Origin: Pseudobutyrivibrio sp. ACV-2
GTDB lineage: Bacteria > Bacillota > Clostridia > Lachnospirales > Lachnospiraceae
Length of the DNA stretch: 64,000 nucleotides
Assembly: GCF_900107545.1 (NCBI RefSeq)
Contig: NZ_FNQZ01000001.1
Span: 310,001 to 374,000, forward strand
Direction of reading: 5' to 3'
Shown: positions 25,752-34,926 of the stretch, in pieces
How positions within the stretch are numbered: position 1 is the stretch's first letter
Layout: each line of letters starts with the position of its first letter
Notes under the pieces: model-generated
Told to the model about the DNA's origin: nothing
The model's database searches: none
What the model saw: the letters and a program-made list of their open reading frames with translations, nothing else
Made by a program: the position numbers and the translations under genes

Positions 25752-25912
25752 GCCCGTATTTCAAGCTTTAGAAATGTGGGTAATTTAGTCCGCACTCCCT
25801 TATATTTCTAATCTATTTCAATATCGTTTTCACTATATTCATTGAAATAGATAAGAAATATATGGGAGTGCTCACATAAAGTATATATGTGTTTGAATAA
25901 TTTTATACGGGC
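25752..25912. repeat. Multi-stem palindromic element between ispG and polC
   Basis: The intergenic DNA folds into a nested structure. An 8-bp outer pair GCCCGTAT/ATACGGGC (25752-25759, 25905-25912) encloses a 31-position near-perfect hairpin (25792-25822 with 25841-25871, only two mismatches, 18-base loop). A small CACATA/TATGTG hairpin lies at 25873-25892. No T-run follows on either strand, so it is not a classic terminator. It could be a MITE-like mobile remnant, an RNase III processing site or a structured RNA. Confidence 0.7.
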
Positions 25913-25986
25913 TCACCTAAAATTTATAATACAAATAATAATTTAATGAAATTTGAATATTGTATAACAATACATGCAAACTATCG

Positions 25987-27045
25987 TTATACATTTCCAC
26001 GCGGCCAGTTTTTAAGTTCTTCGCGGAGGGCTGGTAAAAGTTCTGCTTCTGGAAGTTTGCGGATGATTTCACCGTGTTTGATTAGGAGACCTTCTCCGAT
26101 ACCACCAGCTACGCCAAGGTCAGCTTCTTTTGCTTCGCCTGGTCCGTTTACTACGCATCCCATTACTGCAACCTTAATATCAAGGTCATCAAATTCTGTA
26201 ACCATATCTTCTACTTTATTGGCAAGGCCAATTAAATCAATTTGAGTACGTCCACAGGTTGGACAGGAAACTACTTCTATGCCACCTTTTCTAAGGCCAA
26301 GTGTACGTAAAACAAGCTTTGCCGTTTTGATTTCCTCAATTGGAGCACCGGTTAGAGATACACGAATTGTATCACCTATGCCCTGCGAAAGAATCATGGC
26401 AAGACCACATGCGCTCTTAATATTTCCAGCCTTAAGTGTACCAGCTTCTGTGATACCAACATGAAGTGGATGGTTTGTCTTATCAGCAATAAGCTCATGG
26501 GCTTTGACACACATCATTACATCTGAAGATTTAATGCTGATTACAAGGTTGTCATATCCAAGCTCTTCAATGATTCTTACCTTATCAAGGGCAGATTCTA
26601 CAAGACCTTCTGCTGTAACTCCGTGATATTTTTCTACTAATTCTTTCTCTAGAGAGCCTGAATTTACGCCCACCCTTATAGGAATATTTTTCGCCTTTGC
26701 TGCATCTACTACAGCTTTAATTCTTTCTTCACTACCTATATTACCAGGATTAATTCGAATTTTATCGGCACCATTTTCGATAGCTGCAATAGCAAGTCTA
26801 TAGTCAAAATGAATATCTGCCACAAGTGGTATGCTAATCTGTTTTTTAATTTCGGCAATTGCCTTAGCAGCCTCCATATCAGGAACTGCAACACGAATAA
26901 TATCACAGCCTGCTGCCTCAAGCTCTTTAATTTGAGCAACTGTAGCTGCCACATCCTGTGTCTTTGTGTTGCACATTGACTGGATTAATATAGGATTGCC
27001 TCCACCTATTACTTTATTTCCAATTTTTACAACTTTAGTTTCCAT
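25987..27045 (-). CDS. ispG: 4-hydroxy-3-methylbut-2-en-1-yl diphosphate synthase (IspG/GcpE)
   Basis: A 352-residue iron-sulfur enzyme of the MEP isoprenoid pathway, converting the cyclodiphosphate MEcPP to HMBPP. The N-terminal TIM barrel starts with IGGGNPILIQSMC. The [4Fe-4S] ligands appear in SCPTCGRT and GCVVNGPGEA near the C-terminus. Length and motifs are typical of the bacterial short form. It follows rseP and dxr, giving two MEP-pathway genes in the same operon. A CGAGGTG site precedes the ATG. Confidence 0.96.
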   Translation of the reverse strand: METKVVKIGNKVIGGGNPILIQSMCNTKTQDVAATVAQIKELEAAGCDIIRVAVPDMEAAKAIAEIKKQISIPLVADIHFDYRLAIAAIENGADKIRINPGNIGSEERIKAVVDAAKAKNIPIRVGVNSGSLEKELVEKYHGVTAEGLVESALDKVRIIEELGYDNLVISIKSSDVMMCVKAHELIADKTNHPLHVGITEAGTLKAGNIKSACGLAMILSQGIGDTIRVSLTGAPIEEIKTAKLVLRTLGLRKGGIEVVSCPTCGRTQIDLIGLANKVEDMVTEFDDLDIKVAVMGCVVNGPGEAKEADLGVAGGIGEGLLIKHGEIIRKLPEAELLPALREELKNWPRGNV

Positions 27046-27076
27046 AAATACACCTCGTATCCCTATATTAATAGGT

Positions 27077-28111
27077 TTACATTAATTTCATGATATCGTT
27101 ATACATTACAACTACCATTAACAGCATTAAAAGAGCGAATCCTATAAGATTAATGCTGTTTTCTATTTCAGGTTTCATCTTTTTACCGCGAATACCTTCG
27201 ATTGCAAATAAAAGAATTCGTCCACCATCTAATGCAGGTAATGGTAAGAGATTCATAACTCCAAGATTAGCTGAAAGTAAAATCATCACTGACATAAGAT
27301 TCAAGATTACATATTTTAAACCATCTACAATGGAAGAATCATACACATCAGAAATAACATTTACCACACCAACCGGGCCTGAGACTTCTTCAACGGATAT
27401 CTGTCTTGTAAAAAGCATCTTCAAGCTCTCTAAAGTAACATATATCTGATACTTTACCTCATAGGCTCCATAAGCTATGGTAGAAAAAAATCCGACCTTT
27501 TCGCGGCCTGTTTTATTTGTGATACCAAGCATATATCTGCCATCATCTTCATTGAATTTTGGAGTAAGCGTCGTTACTTTTTTAGAACCATCTCTAAGGT
27601 ATTTAACAGTGATTTCCTCACCCTTATTATGAATAAAATTATAAATGCTAATTTCATTGTAAAAATGAACATTATAGCCATTAAGTGAAAGAATTGTATC
27701 ACCTGCTTGAAGACCTGCTTCTGCAGCTGGATAATTGTCTACGACTTCAGATATAACAGGCTTATCAACTCCGGCACTGGCTATAAGAACCACTGATAAT
27801 ACATATGCTAAAATAAAATTGAATAAAGGTCCTGCAAATACAATCTGAAACCTCTCCCACAAGGTCTTTTTGCTAAATGCTCTATCACTATCACTTTCAT
27901 CATCCTCACCCTCCATTACGCAGGAGCCACCAAAAGGAAGGAGTTTCAAACAATATTTTGTTTCGCCTTTGCCCCATGATAAAATCGTCGGACCAAGACC
28001 TAAGGTAAATTCATTAACCTTAACGTTACATTTTTTTGCAAAAAGAAAATGTCCAAGCTCATGAAAAATAATTATAAAGCTAAAGATAATTATAGCTATG
28101 AGAATCTTCAT
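27077..28111 (-). CDS. rseP: RIP metalloprotease RseP (site-2 protease)
   Basis: A 344-residue membrane zinc protease that cuts substrate proteins within the bilayer. HELGH (residues 17-21) is the zinc motif in the first helix, LLPLPALDGG near the C-terminus is the second, and a PDZ domain lies around residues 105-190 (AAEAGLQAGDTILSLNG). It has about four transmembrane helices. Its place between dxr and ispG is the usual one for Firmicutes. Targets such as anti-sigma factors are not visible here. Confidence 0.95.
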   Translation of the reverse strand: MKILIAIIIFSFIIIFHELGHFLFAKKCNVKVNEFTLGLGPTILSWGKGETKYCLKLLPFGGSCVMEGEDDESDSDRAFSKKTLWERFQIVFAGPLFNFILAYVLSVVLIASAGVDKPVISEVVDNYPAAEAGLQAGDTILSLNGYNVHFYNEISIYNFIHNKGEEITVKYLRDGSKKVTTLTPKFNEDDGRYMLGITNKTGREKVGFFSTIAYGAYEVKYQIYVTLESLKMLFTRQISVEEVSGPVGVVNVISDVYDSSIVDGLKYVILNLMSVMILLSANLGVMNLLPLPALDGGRILLFAIEGIRGKKMKPEIENSINLIGFALLMLLMVVVMYNDIMKLM

Positions 28112-28117
28112 AGAAGT

Positions 28118-29266
28118 CTACCACCTGCTCTTAATAAAATCATAAGTCATCTGTTCTGTCTCAAGTACCTGCTGAATAGTTGGATTTTCGATAAAATCTA
28201 CATTTATCATTGCTTCCGAAACAATTTCAGGAATTTCAAGGAACTTAATTTTATTTTTTAAAAACATTGATACTGCTTTCTCGTTTGCTGCATTAAATAC
28301 AGTTGGGACATTACCACCTGCATCCATGGCATCATATGCAAGAGAAAGTCCAAAGAATGTTTCCATGTCTGGTTTTTCAAATGTTAGTGTACCTACCTTG
28401 AATAAATCAAGAGGCTCAGCATAAAGTGTTTTACGCTTTGGGTAGAAAAGTGCATAGAGGATTGGAAGTCTCATATCCGGAGTTCCCATCTGTCCAATGA
28501 CTGCTCCATCCATAAACTCAACAGCTGAATGTAAAATACTTTGTGGATGCACCACAACCTCTACCTGATTAAGGTTTACTCCAAAAAGCCATTTAGCTTC
28601 CATAACTTCAAGGCCTTTATTAATCATTGTAGCTGAATCGATAGTAATTTTTGCTCCCATCGACCAGTTTGGATGTTTTAGGGCATCCTCTAAAGTAACA
28701 TTTTCAAGCTCATCTAAAGTACGTCCTCTGAAAGGGCCGCCTGAAGCTGTAAGTAAAATCTTGGATATTTTATTCTGACGTTCTCCATTTAATGACTGGA
28801 AAATTGCACTGTGTTCACTATCTACAGGAAGAATTGATACGCCCCTTTCCTTTGCAAGCGGCATAATAATATGACCAGCTGTAACAAGTGTCTCTTTATT
28901 GGCAAGTGCTATGGTTTTGCCTGCATTAATAGCTGCAATTGTAGGCTGAACACCTATCATACCAACAACAGCTGTAACCACTGTATCTGCCTCGTCAAAT
29001 GTAGCGACAGCAATTAATCCATCCATGCCATAAGTAATCTCTACATCTAAATCTGAAATGCGTTCCTTTAGATCATTAGCCAACACTTCATCACCTACAG
29101 AAACAAGACGAGGTCCAAACTGTCTAATCTGTTTTTCAAATAAATCTAAATTTCTACCACATGACATAGCTACAACATCAAGCTCATCAGGATTTTGTGT
29201 GACAATGTCAAGTGTCTGGGTTCCGATAGAACCGGTAGAACCAAGAATAGCTATTTTTTGACTCAT
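28118..29266 (-). CDS. dxr: 1-deoxy-D-xylulose 5-phosphate reductoisomerase
   Basis: A 382-residue NADPH enzyme that makes MEP, the committed step of the non-mevalonate isoprenoid pathway. The N-terminal nucleotide loop is LGSTGSIGTQTLD, and the substrate/metal site is VDSEHSAIFQ with GGPFRG further on. The start has GAGG seven bases upstream. It lies 11 bases after cdsA and six before rseP. Products feed the UppS reaction encoded upstream. Confidence 0.97.
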   Translation of the reverse strand: MSQKIAILGSTGSIGTQTLDIVTQNPDELDVVAMSCGRNLDLFEKQIRQFGPRLVSVGDEVLANDLKERISDLDVEITYGMDGLIAVATFDEADTVVTAVVGMIGVQPTIAAINAGKTIALANKETLVTAGHIIMPLAKERGVSILPVDSEHSAIFQSLNGERQNKISKILLTASGGPFRGRTLDELENVTLEDALKHPNWSMGAKITIDSATMINKGLEVMEAKWLFGVNLNQVEVVVHPQSILHSAVEFMDGAVIGQMGTPDMRLPILYALFYPKRKTLYAEPLDLFKVGTLTFEKPDMETFFGLSLAYDAMDAGGNVPTVFNAANEKAVSMFLKNKIKFLEIPEIVSEAMINVDFIENPTIQQVLETEQMTYDFIKSRW

Positions 29267-29277
29267 CTATATACCTC

Positions 29278-30081
29278 TTATACGTAAAAATAATATGCTA
29301 AAAAATAAATAATTGGTGCAGTGATAATAACACTATCAAAACGGTCTAGTACTCCACCATGACCTGGTATAAGCTTGCCGTAATCCTTTATATCGAAATT
29401 GCGCTTTATAGCTGAAGCTGCTAAATCTCCAACCATAGAAATAAGTGCACCAACACCTGAAATAACAACAAGTGGTAATATCAAAAGATTATCAATATTA
29501 AAGGCCTTTGAAATTGCCACACAATAAATGGCTGTCAAAAGCATGGCACCGACAACACCGCCAATCGCTCCTTCCACCGATTTCTTTGGAGAAAGAATTG
29601 GAGACATTTTATGTTTACCAAAAAGCTTACCAACACAGTATGCACAGGTATCACATCCCCAAGAACAAAGGAAAATAAGCCATACCACGAACTGGCCATG
29701 CTGAAGCATTCTTGTCTGATAGAGGAATGAAAGCATCACTCCTACATAAAATACTCCAAAGAAAGCTGCCATAATCTGTTGTGCATGGTATTTAGGATAT
29801 GTAAAAACATATACTGCCAAAAGAAAAATCAAGAAGCCAAGCATTATTACCATTACATCTTCTACAAAATGAGCTTTTAGATTAATGTAATATAAAAGGC
29901 AGGCAAAATATCCTAATGCTCCAAGAAATGTATTTTCTATTTTAAATACACGGTTTAGTTCATAAATACCTATAAGTGAAAGAATCGTCATTGCACCAAG
30001 AAGTATTGTACCTCCAGAACAAATAAAAAACAGCGCTAAGGCTACTAGAACAATTCCGCTAATTAATCTGGTTTTAAACAT
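29278..30081 (-). CDS. cdsA: Phosphatidate cytidylyltransferase
   Basis: A 267-residue polytopic membrane enzyme that makes CDP-diacylglycerol from phosphatidate and CTP, the branch point to phosphatidylglycerol and other lipids. It has about eight hydrophobic helices. The CDS signature is visible as SAIKRNFDIKDYGKLIPGHG followed by GVLDRFDS. GGGGA precedes the ATG. It lies 12 bases from the end of uppS. Confidence 0.95.
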   Translation of the reverse strand: MFKTRLISGIVLVALALFFICSGGTILLGAMTILSLIGIYELNRVFKIENTFLGALGYFACLLYYINLKAHFVEDVMVIMLGFLIFLLAVYVFTYPKYHAQQIMAAFFGVFYVGVMLSFLYQTRMLQHGQFVVWLIFLCSWGCDTCAYCVGKLFGKHKMSPILSPKKSVEGAIGGVVGAMLLTAIYCVAISKAFNIDNLLILPLVVISGVGALISMVGDLAASAIKRNFDIKDYGKLIPGHGGVLDRFDSVIITAPIIYFLAYYFYV

Positions 30082-30093
30082 ATGGTGTCCCCT

Positions 30094-30792
30094 TTAAATA
30101 CCGCCAAATCTGCGGTTTCTTTTATCATATTCCTCAATAGCCTTTTTAAGCTCCTCTGGGGTAAACTCAGGCCATGCAACTGGTGTAAAATAAAACTCTG
30201 CATAGGCCAATTGCCACAACAGATAATTAGAAAGCCTCTGCTCTCCGGATGTTCTAATCATAAAATCAGGATCAGGAATATCTTTAGTATCAAGATAACT
30301 TGAGAACAATTCCTCTGATATATCGTCAACAGAAATCTTATCATTTTTTACATCAGATGCCACATTTTTAATGGCACGAGTCATCTCGTCTCTACTACCA
30401 TAATTGATTGCTATTGTAAGAGTTAGCCCCGTAAACTGTGATGAATACTCCGTAAGCTCATCTATAGCCTTTCGTAGCTTTTCATCCAGTTTTGATAAAT
30501 CCCCAATGAATCTAACACGAAGATTATCCTTTTTTGCAGTCCTCATGCAAGTCTTGACATACTCTCCAAGGAGCTTCATTAATGCTTTAACTTCATCATC
30601 TGGTCTGGACCAGTTTTCAGTAGAAAAAGCATACATTGTTACATATTTTACTCCAAAGTCATGCGCAGCTCTACATATTGTTTCAACATTTTTTGCACCT
30701 ACAGTATGCCCATAAGTACGTGGCATTCCCTTGGATTTTGCCCAACGACCATTACCATCTAAAATAATAGCTATATGTTCTGGTACGTTCAT
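30094..30792 (-). CDS. uppS: Undecaprenyl diphosphate synthase
   Basis: A 232-residue cis-prenyltransferase that makes C55 diphosphate, the lipid carrier of cell-wall synthesis. It shows IILDGNGRWAKSKG with the catalytic Asp near residue 12, and RTSGEQRLSNYLLWQ near the C-terminus. The ATG at 30792 follows AGGAGG; the open frame continues upstream through a hairpin to 30849, but that extension has no homology or ribosome site. Confidence 0.96.
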   Translation of the reverse strand: MNVPEHIAIILDGNGRWAKSKGMPRTYGHTVGAKNVETICRAAHDFGVKYVTMYAFSTENWSRPDDEVKALMKLLGEYVKTCMRTAKKDNLRVRFIGDLSKLDEKLRKAIDELTEYSSQFTGLTLTIAINYGSRDEMTRAIKNVASDVKNDKISVDDISEELFSSYLDTKDIPDPDFMIRTSGEQRLSNYLLWQLAYAEFYFTPVAWPEFTPEELKKAIEEYDKRNRRFGGI

Positions 30793-30822
30793 AAAACCTC
30801 CTATATTCAAAAAACAATGAAA

Positions 30823-30844
30823 CAGGGCACCAAGAAGTGCCCTG
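30823..30844 (-). terminator. Terminator or attenuator between frr and uppS
   Basis: An 8-bp GC-rich perfect stem (CAGGGCAC with GTGCCCTG) and a six-base loop are followed on the minus strand by TTTCATTGTTTTTTG. It starts 16 bases after the frr stop and ends about 30 bases before the uppS start. It probably ends much of the pyrH-frr transcript. Confidence 0.7.
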
Positions 30845-30859
30845 CCCATCTCATTATCT

Positions 30860-31414
30860 TTAAACTGTCATAATTTCTTTTGTCTTTGCCTCAACAGCCT
30901 TGTCAATCTCTGCGACAAACTTGTCTGTCATCTTCTGACACTTATCTTCAAGATCCTTGATTTCGTCCTCTGAAACACCCTCATCCTTAGAATGCTTCTT
31001 TAATGCATCAATAGCGTCTCTTCTGATATTTCTGATAGCAACCTTTGCTTCCTCGCCATGCTTTTTAACGTCCTTTGCAATTTCCTTACGACGTTCCTCT
31101 GTAAGTTCTGGGAAAACAAGACGGATAAGCTTACCATCATTTGTAGGGTTAATTCCAATATCAGACATGTTAATTGCCTTTTCGATTTCCTTTACAAGAG
31201 ATGGCTCCCAAGGCTGAATCTGAATAAGTCTTGGCTCTGGAACTGAAACATTAGCAACCTGCTGAAGTGGAGTTGGTGCTCCATAGTAATCAACAGTAAT
31301 CTTGTCTAAAATGTGAGGATTAGCACGACCAGCTCTGATGGTAGTGAACTCACTCTCAAGATTGTTATAGCTCTTTGTCATTTTTTCTTCATAGTGCGAA
31401 AGTATATTATCCAT
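30860..31414 (-). CDS. frr: Ribosome recycling factor
   Basis: A 184-residue protein that, with EF-G, splits post-termination ribosomes. The sequence has the family segments TIRAGRANPHILDKI, the central proline-rich IQIQPWEPSLVKEIEKAI and KLIRLVFPELTEERRKE. AAGGAGG precedes the ATG and pyrH is 10 bases away, a conserved pair. Confidence 0.97.
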   Translation of the reverse strand: MDNILSHYEEKMTKSYNNLESEFTTIRAGRANPHILDKITVDYYGAPTPLQQVANVSVPEPRLIQIQPWEPSLVKEIEKAINMSDIGINPTNDGKLIRLVFPELTEERRKEIAKDVKKHGEEAKVAIRNIRRDAIDALKKHSKDEGVSEDEIKDLEDKCQKMTDKFVAEIDKAVEAKTKEIMTV

Positions 31415-31423
31415 TAGCCCTCC

Positions 31424-32119
31424 TTATACTGTTACAACAGTACCATTAAATTTGCCTGTTATAGCTTTAACTATTGAGTCCTCTTCATTAAGAGAGAATA
31501 CGTACATAGGCATCTTCTGCTCCATAGCGATGATAGATGCAGTCATATCAACTACCTGAAGTTTCTTTTCGATTACTTCATCGATGCTAACCTCATCGTA
31601 GCGTTTTGCATCAGGATTCTTAGCAGGATCACTATCATAAACGCCATCGATAGATTTTGCAAGAAGAATGAAATCAGCCTCAATTTCAACTGCTCTAAGG
31701 ACTGTAGCTGTATCTGTTGAGAAATAAGGATGACCTGTACCACCTGCGAAAAATACAACCATTCCTTTTTCAAAATACTTGTTAGCTCTATCCTTAGAGT
31801 ATAGTTTAGAAACATTGCCACACTCAAATGGTGTTAAAACTGCAGTAGACATACCGACTGTTCTAAAAATTTCAGAAACATAAACACAGTTCATTACTGT
31901 AGCAAGCATACCAATCTGATCTGCCTTTGTGCGGTCAATATTTTCTGATGAACGTCCTCTCCAGAAATTACCGCCACCGATAACGACACCTACCTGTACG
32001 CCATCATCTACCAGCTTTTTAACCTGCTGCGCAACCATAATACATGTTGCTTCGTCAAAACCAAACCCTTTGTCCCCAGAAAGCGCTTCTCCGCTAAGTT
32101 TTAATAATACTCTCTTCAT
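31424..32119 (-). CDS. pyrH: UMP kinase
   Basis: A 231-residue amino-acid-kinase-fold enzyme phosphorylating UMP to UDP. It shows KLSGEALSG near the N-terminus, VVIGGGNFWRGR, and an FAGGTGHPYFSTDTA segment. The start follows AAAAGGATA. In most Firmicutes pyrH directly follows tsf; here two extra genes intervene. Confidence 0.97.
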   Translation of the reverse strand: MKRVLLKLSGEALSGDKGFGFDEATCIMVAQQVKKLVDDGVQVGVVIGGGNFWRGRSSENIDRTKADQIGMLATVMNCVYVSEIFRTVGMSTAVLTPFECGNVSKLYSKDRANKYFEKGMVVFFAGGTGHPYFSTDTATVLRAVEIEADFILLAKSIDGVYDSDPAKNPDAKRYDEVSIDEVIEKKLQVVDMTASIIAMEQKMPMYVFSLNEEDSIVKAITGKFNGTVVTV

Positions 32120-32154
32120 TAATTAAATATCCTTTTTATTTATGTAAATTATAT

Positions 32155-32925
32155 TTAGACTGCAAAAACACTGTTAACGTCAACATCTGAGTAGCTCTGT
32201 GAGCAGAATCCTTCGATAACAGCACCATTATTGATTTGAACTGAACGAGACTTAATATTGCCCATAACTACAGCTGATGTATCTACTACTACTGGTCCGT
32301 TAACATCGATATCACCCTTTACAGCACCAGCTATAACTGCAGATGTAGCAGAAATATTACCTATAACTACAGAACCTACACCTACTTTTGCCGTACCAGA
32401 TGTAATTACTTCACCTTCAATTTTAGCTGCATCAGCAAAGAACTCAGATGAAGAAGAATTTCCATTGATTTTACCTGTAACAACAAGCTTACCTTCACAT
32501 GAAACATCACCGTTAATAATTCCCTGAACTTCAATAGATCCTATTGATTCAAGATTACCAGTAACCTTCATTCCACTTGTAATAAGTGCATTTTCGTTTG
32601 ATGCTGTTGCTCTATTTTCGTTAGCATTTCCCATAACATCCATTGTTTTAGCCGCCTCCACTTTAGTATCTTTATTTGTGTCGAAAAATGATTTCACTTC
32701 TGCTTGCTGATTTACTGTAGCAGAAACTGAAGGCTCAGGGGAGCCGTCAACTTTTTTTGTAACCTTCTCAAGAAGGCCGTCAAGTTTATTAAGTTCAGAC
32801 TCAACATCGATGTCTCCATCAAGAGTGTTAACCATAACATCCTCTGATGGCGAATCATTTCCTCCTGGGACAAGTTCATTTACTGCATCATTAAAATCTT
32901 CTTTAAAATCCTTAAAAAAACCCAT
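32155..32925 (-). CDS. Bactofilin-family cytoskeletal protein
   Basis: A 256-residue protein. The acidic, disordered N-terminal half (about residues 1-115) precedes a bactofilin (DUF583) domain built from short beta-helix repeats such as GSIEVQGIINGDVSCEGKLV and AVIAGAVKGDIDVNG. Bactofilins polymerise without nucleotides and often position cell-wall enzymes, affecting cell curvature or poles. It lies 27 bases after a membrane-anchored deacetylase, a plausible partner. GGGAGG precedes the ATG. Confidence 0.85.
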   Translation of the reverse strand: MGFFKDFKEDFNDAVNELVPGGNDSPSEDVMVNTLDGDIDVESELNKLDGLLEKVTKKVDGSPEPSVSATVNQQAEVKSFFDTNKDTKVEAAKTMDVMGNANENRATASNENALITSGMKVTGNLESIGSIEVQGIINGDVSCEGKLVVTGKINGNSSSSEFFADAAKIEGEVITSGTAKVGVGSVVIGNISATSAVIAGAVKGDIDVNGPVVVDTSAVVMGNIKSRSVQINNGAVIEGFCSQSYSDVDVNSVFAV

Positions 32926-32952
32926 TACAAATCCTCCCTAAAGTAAGTAATA

Positions 32953-33867
32953 TTATTGAACAACACTAACGTGTTGTATAATCGTTGTGTCATCTGTGAT
33001 TGGCAAAATCATGACCCCAGCGTTATTCAAAGCTTCAATCAAACGTGGTAAAGCTTCAACTGTGGTTGATTTATCCGCCTGATCATGTAACAAAACTACA
33101 GCCGTCTTGTATTTTACCACATCATTCATGACATTATCAACCAATTCATCAGCTGAAAAAGCCTTTGATGTAGCATCACCTGAAGCTATATTCCAATCAT
33201 AATAAACGATGCCGTGATCATTTAAATATTTGATAAATACAGACATGCTAGTGTTACTAACTTTATTACTACTACCACCAGGAAAACGATATAATTTCGT
33301 ATCCACCCCAGTAGTTTCAGCAATTAAACTATGAATTTTATTAAAGTCATCTGCAAAGGCATCTGCAGATTGATAGATTTTGGAATAATTATGACTATAA
33401 GAATGCATACCAATGCTATGTCCTTCATCAACAATGCGTCGATATACATCGCCATACGTTTCGACATCCTTACCACAGACAAAGAATGTGGCCTTTACAT
33501 TGTAATCATCAAGAATATCCAGTATGGCATCAGAGTTTTCGCTAGGCCCATCGTCAAAAGTAAGATATACCTTTGGTATATCTCCTTCTTCAGCAATATT
33601 ATCAATATTATCTACACGATAAACATTATCTAATGTGCTGTCATCGGCCATTTTTTCTATACCAATAACTTCATGACTGTCTCCTATCTTTGAAGATAAT
33701 TCATTAATCTGCCGTTGAAGTGAAAACACTTCTATGCATAAAAAAGTCATGACAAATAATGTTAAAAGCATAAAAATAATGATGGTATAGACTATCATTT
33801 TTTTCATACGGGCTACACGCTTCCGCTTAGCGCGCTGCTTCTCCAGCCCTTCGTTTGCAATATCCAA
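32953..33867 (-). CDS. Membrane-anchored polysaccharide deacetylase (NodB domain)
   Basis: About 304 residues: a basic cytoplasmic N-terminus (KRKRVARMKK), one transmembrane helix, a short coiled linker and an outside NodB domain. Motifs are VYLTFDDGPS (catalytic base and metal Asp), HSYSHN (metal His) and RFPGG. It may deacetylate peptidoglycan or another surface glycan. The TTG at 33867 has GGGAGG 10 bases upstream. An ATG at 33885 is possible, but the strong ribosome site lies inside that longer reading. Confidence 0.88.
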   Translation of the reverse strand: MDIANEGLEKQRAKRKRVARMKKMIVYTIIIFMLLTLFVMTFLCIEVFSLQRQINELSSKIGDSHEVIGIEKMADDSTLDNVYRVDNIDNIAEEGDIPKVYLTFDDGPSENSDAILDILDDYNVKATFFVCGKDVETYGDVYRRIVDEGHSIGMHSYSHNYSKIYQSADAFADDFNKIHSLIAETTGVDTKLYRFPGGSSNKVSNTSMSVFIKYLNDHGIVYYDWNIASGDATSKAFSADELVDNVMNDVVKYKTAVVLLHDQADKSTTVEALPRLIEALNNAGVMILPITDDTTIIQHVSVVQ

Positions 33868-33941
33868 AACTAATATCCTCCCCATATAGTTTCCATATCA
33901 TTTTAACATAACCCCCAAATAAGATAAAGTGTAAAAAAAAT

Positions 33942-33974
33942 AAAGGTTCCACAACATTAAGCTGTGAAACCTTT
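33942..33974 (-). terminator. Terminator of rpsB-tsf
   Basis: Stem AAAGGTT-x-CACA with its complement (11 pairs, one mismatch, nine-base loop) is followed on the minus strand by ATTTTTTTT. It is 18 bases after the tsf stop, so pyrH is not simply co-transcribed with tsf. Confidence 0.9.
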
Positions 33975-33992
33975 AATAAATTCAATGATTAA

Positions 33993-34922
33993 TTAAGCAT
34001 TCATCTGAGCTGCAACTTCTGCTGCGAAGTCTTCGTTCTTCTTCTCAAGACCTTCACCAGTCTCAAAACGAACAAATCTCTTGATTGAAAGCTCTGAACC
34101 TGTTTCTTTAGAAACCTGTTCAAGATACTTAGCTACTGTCTGCTTTCCATCCTCAGCCTTTACATAAACCTGATCAAGTAAGCAGATTTCCTTAAGTTCC
34201 TTAGATACACGACCTTCGATCATGCCGTTGATAACCTTCTCAGGCTTCTGAGATTCCTTAGGATCGTTCATGATCTGAGCAAGAAGGATTTCCTTCTCGT
34301 GAGCGATGTAATCAGCAGAAACTTCATCACGTGAAACATACTTAGGATTAAGAGCTGCAATCTGCATAGCAAGGTTTGTAGCTGCTTCCTTAGCTGCATC
34401 GCTCTCAGCACCAGCCATATCAACGATAACGCCGATACGTCCACCACCGTGTGTGTAAGATACAACAAATCCATCAGATGTAACCTTCTCGAAACGACGA
34501 AGAGAAAGCTTCTCGCCGATTGTAGCTACCATTTCTACGTGAACATCGTTAACTGTCTTTGATGAATCCTCAGCCCATGGCTGTGTAAGGAGCTCATCAA
34601 CTGAAGCAACATCAGACTTAAGAATCTGGTTAGCAACCTTCTCTACGTATGTCTGGAACTTCTCGTTCTTTGCAACGAAATCAGTCTCTGAGTTAACCTC
34701 AAGAACAACTGCTGTATTGCCTTCTACTACTACTTTGCAGATACCCTCTGCAGCGATACGAGATGCCTTCTTTTCAGCCTTAGCTGCACCATTCTTACGA
34801 AGGAGCTCGAAAGCTGCTTCCATATCGCCATCGCACTCAGCGAGTGCCTTCTTACAATCCATCATACCTGCGCCAGACTGCTCGCGAAGGTCCTTTACCA
34901 TTGCTGCTGTAATAGCTGCCAT
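33993..34922 (-). CDS. tsf: Elongation factor Ts
   Basis: A 309-residue guanine-nucleotide exchange factor for EF-Tu. The N-terminal UBA-like domain MAAITAAMVKDLREQSGAGM and the dimerisation-domain NSETDFVAKNEKF are clear. The ATG at 34922 has AGGAGGC upstream; the frame extends into rpsB but that part is the other gene's coding sequence. It lies four bases after rpsB. Confidence 0.98.
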   Translation of the reverse strand: MAAITAAMVKDLREQSGAGMMDCKKALAECDGDMEAAFELLRKNGAAKAEKKASRIAAEGICKVVVEGNTAVVLEVNSETDFVAKNEKFQTYVEKVANQILKSDVASVDELLTQPWAEDSSKTVNDVHVEMVATIGEKLSLRRFEKVTSDGFVVSYTHGGGRIGVIVDMAGAESDAAKEAATNLAMQIAALNPKYVSRDEVSADYIAHEKEILLAQIMNDPKESQKPEKVINGMIEGRVSKELKEICLLDQVYVKAEDGKQTVAKYLEQVSKETGSELSIKRFVRFETGEGLEKKNEDFAAEVAAQMNA

Positions 34923-34926
34923 ACTC

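Noticed and set aside
30793-30849. 19-residue N-terminal extension of UppS
   Set aside because: Runs through the frr-uppS hairpin; AGGAGG sits before the ATG at 30792.
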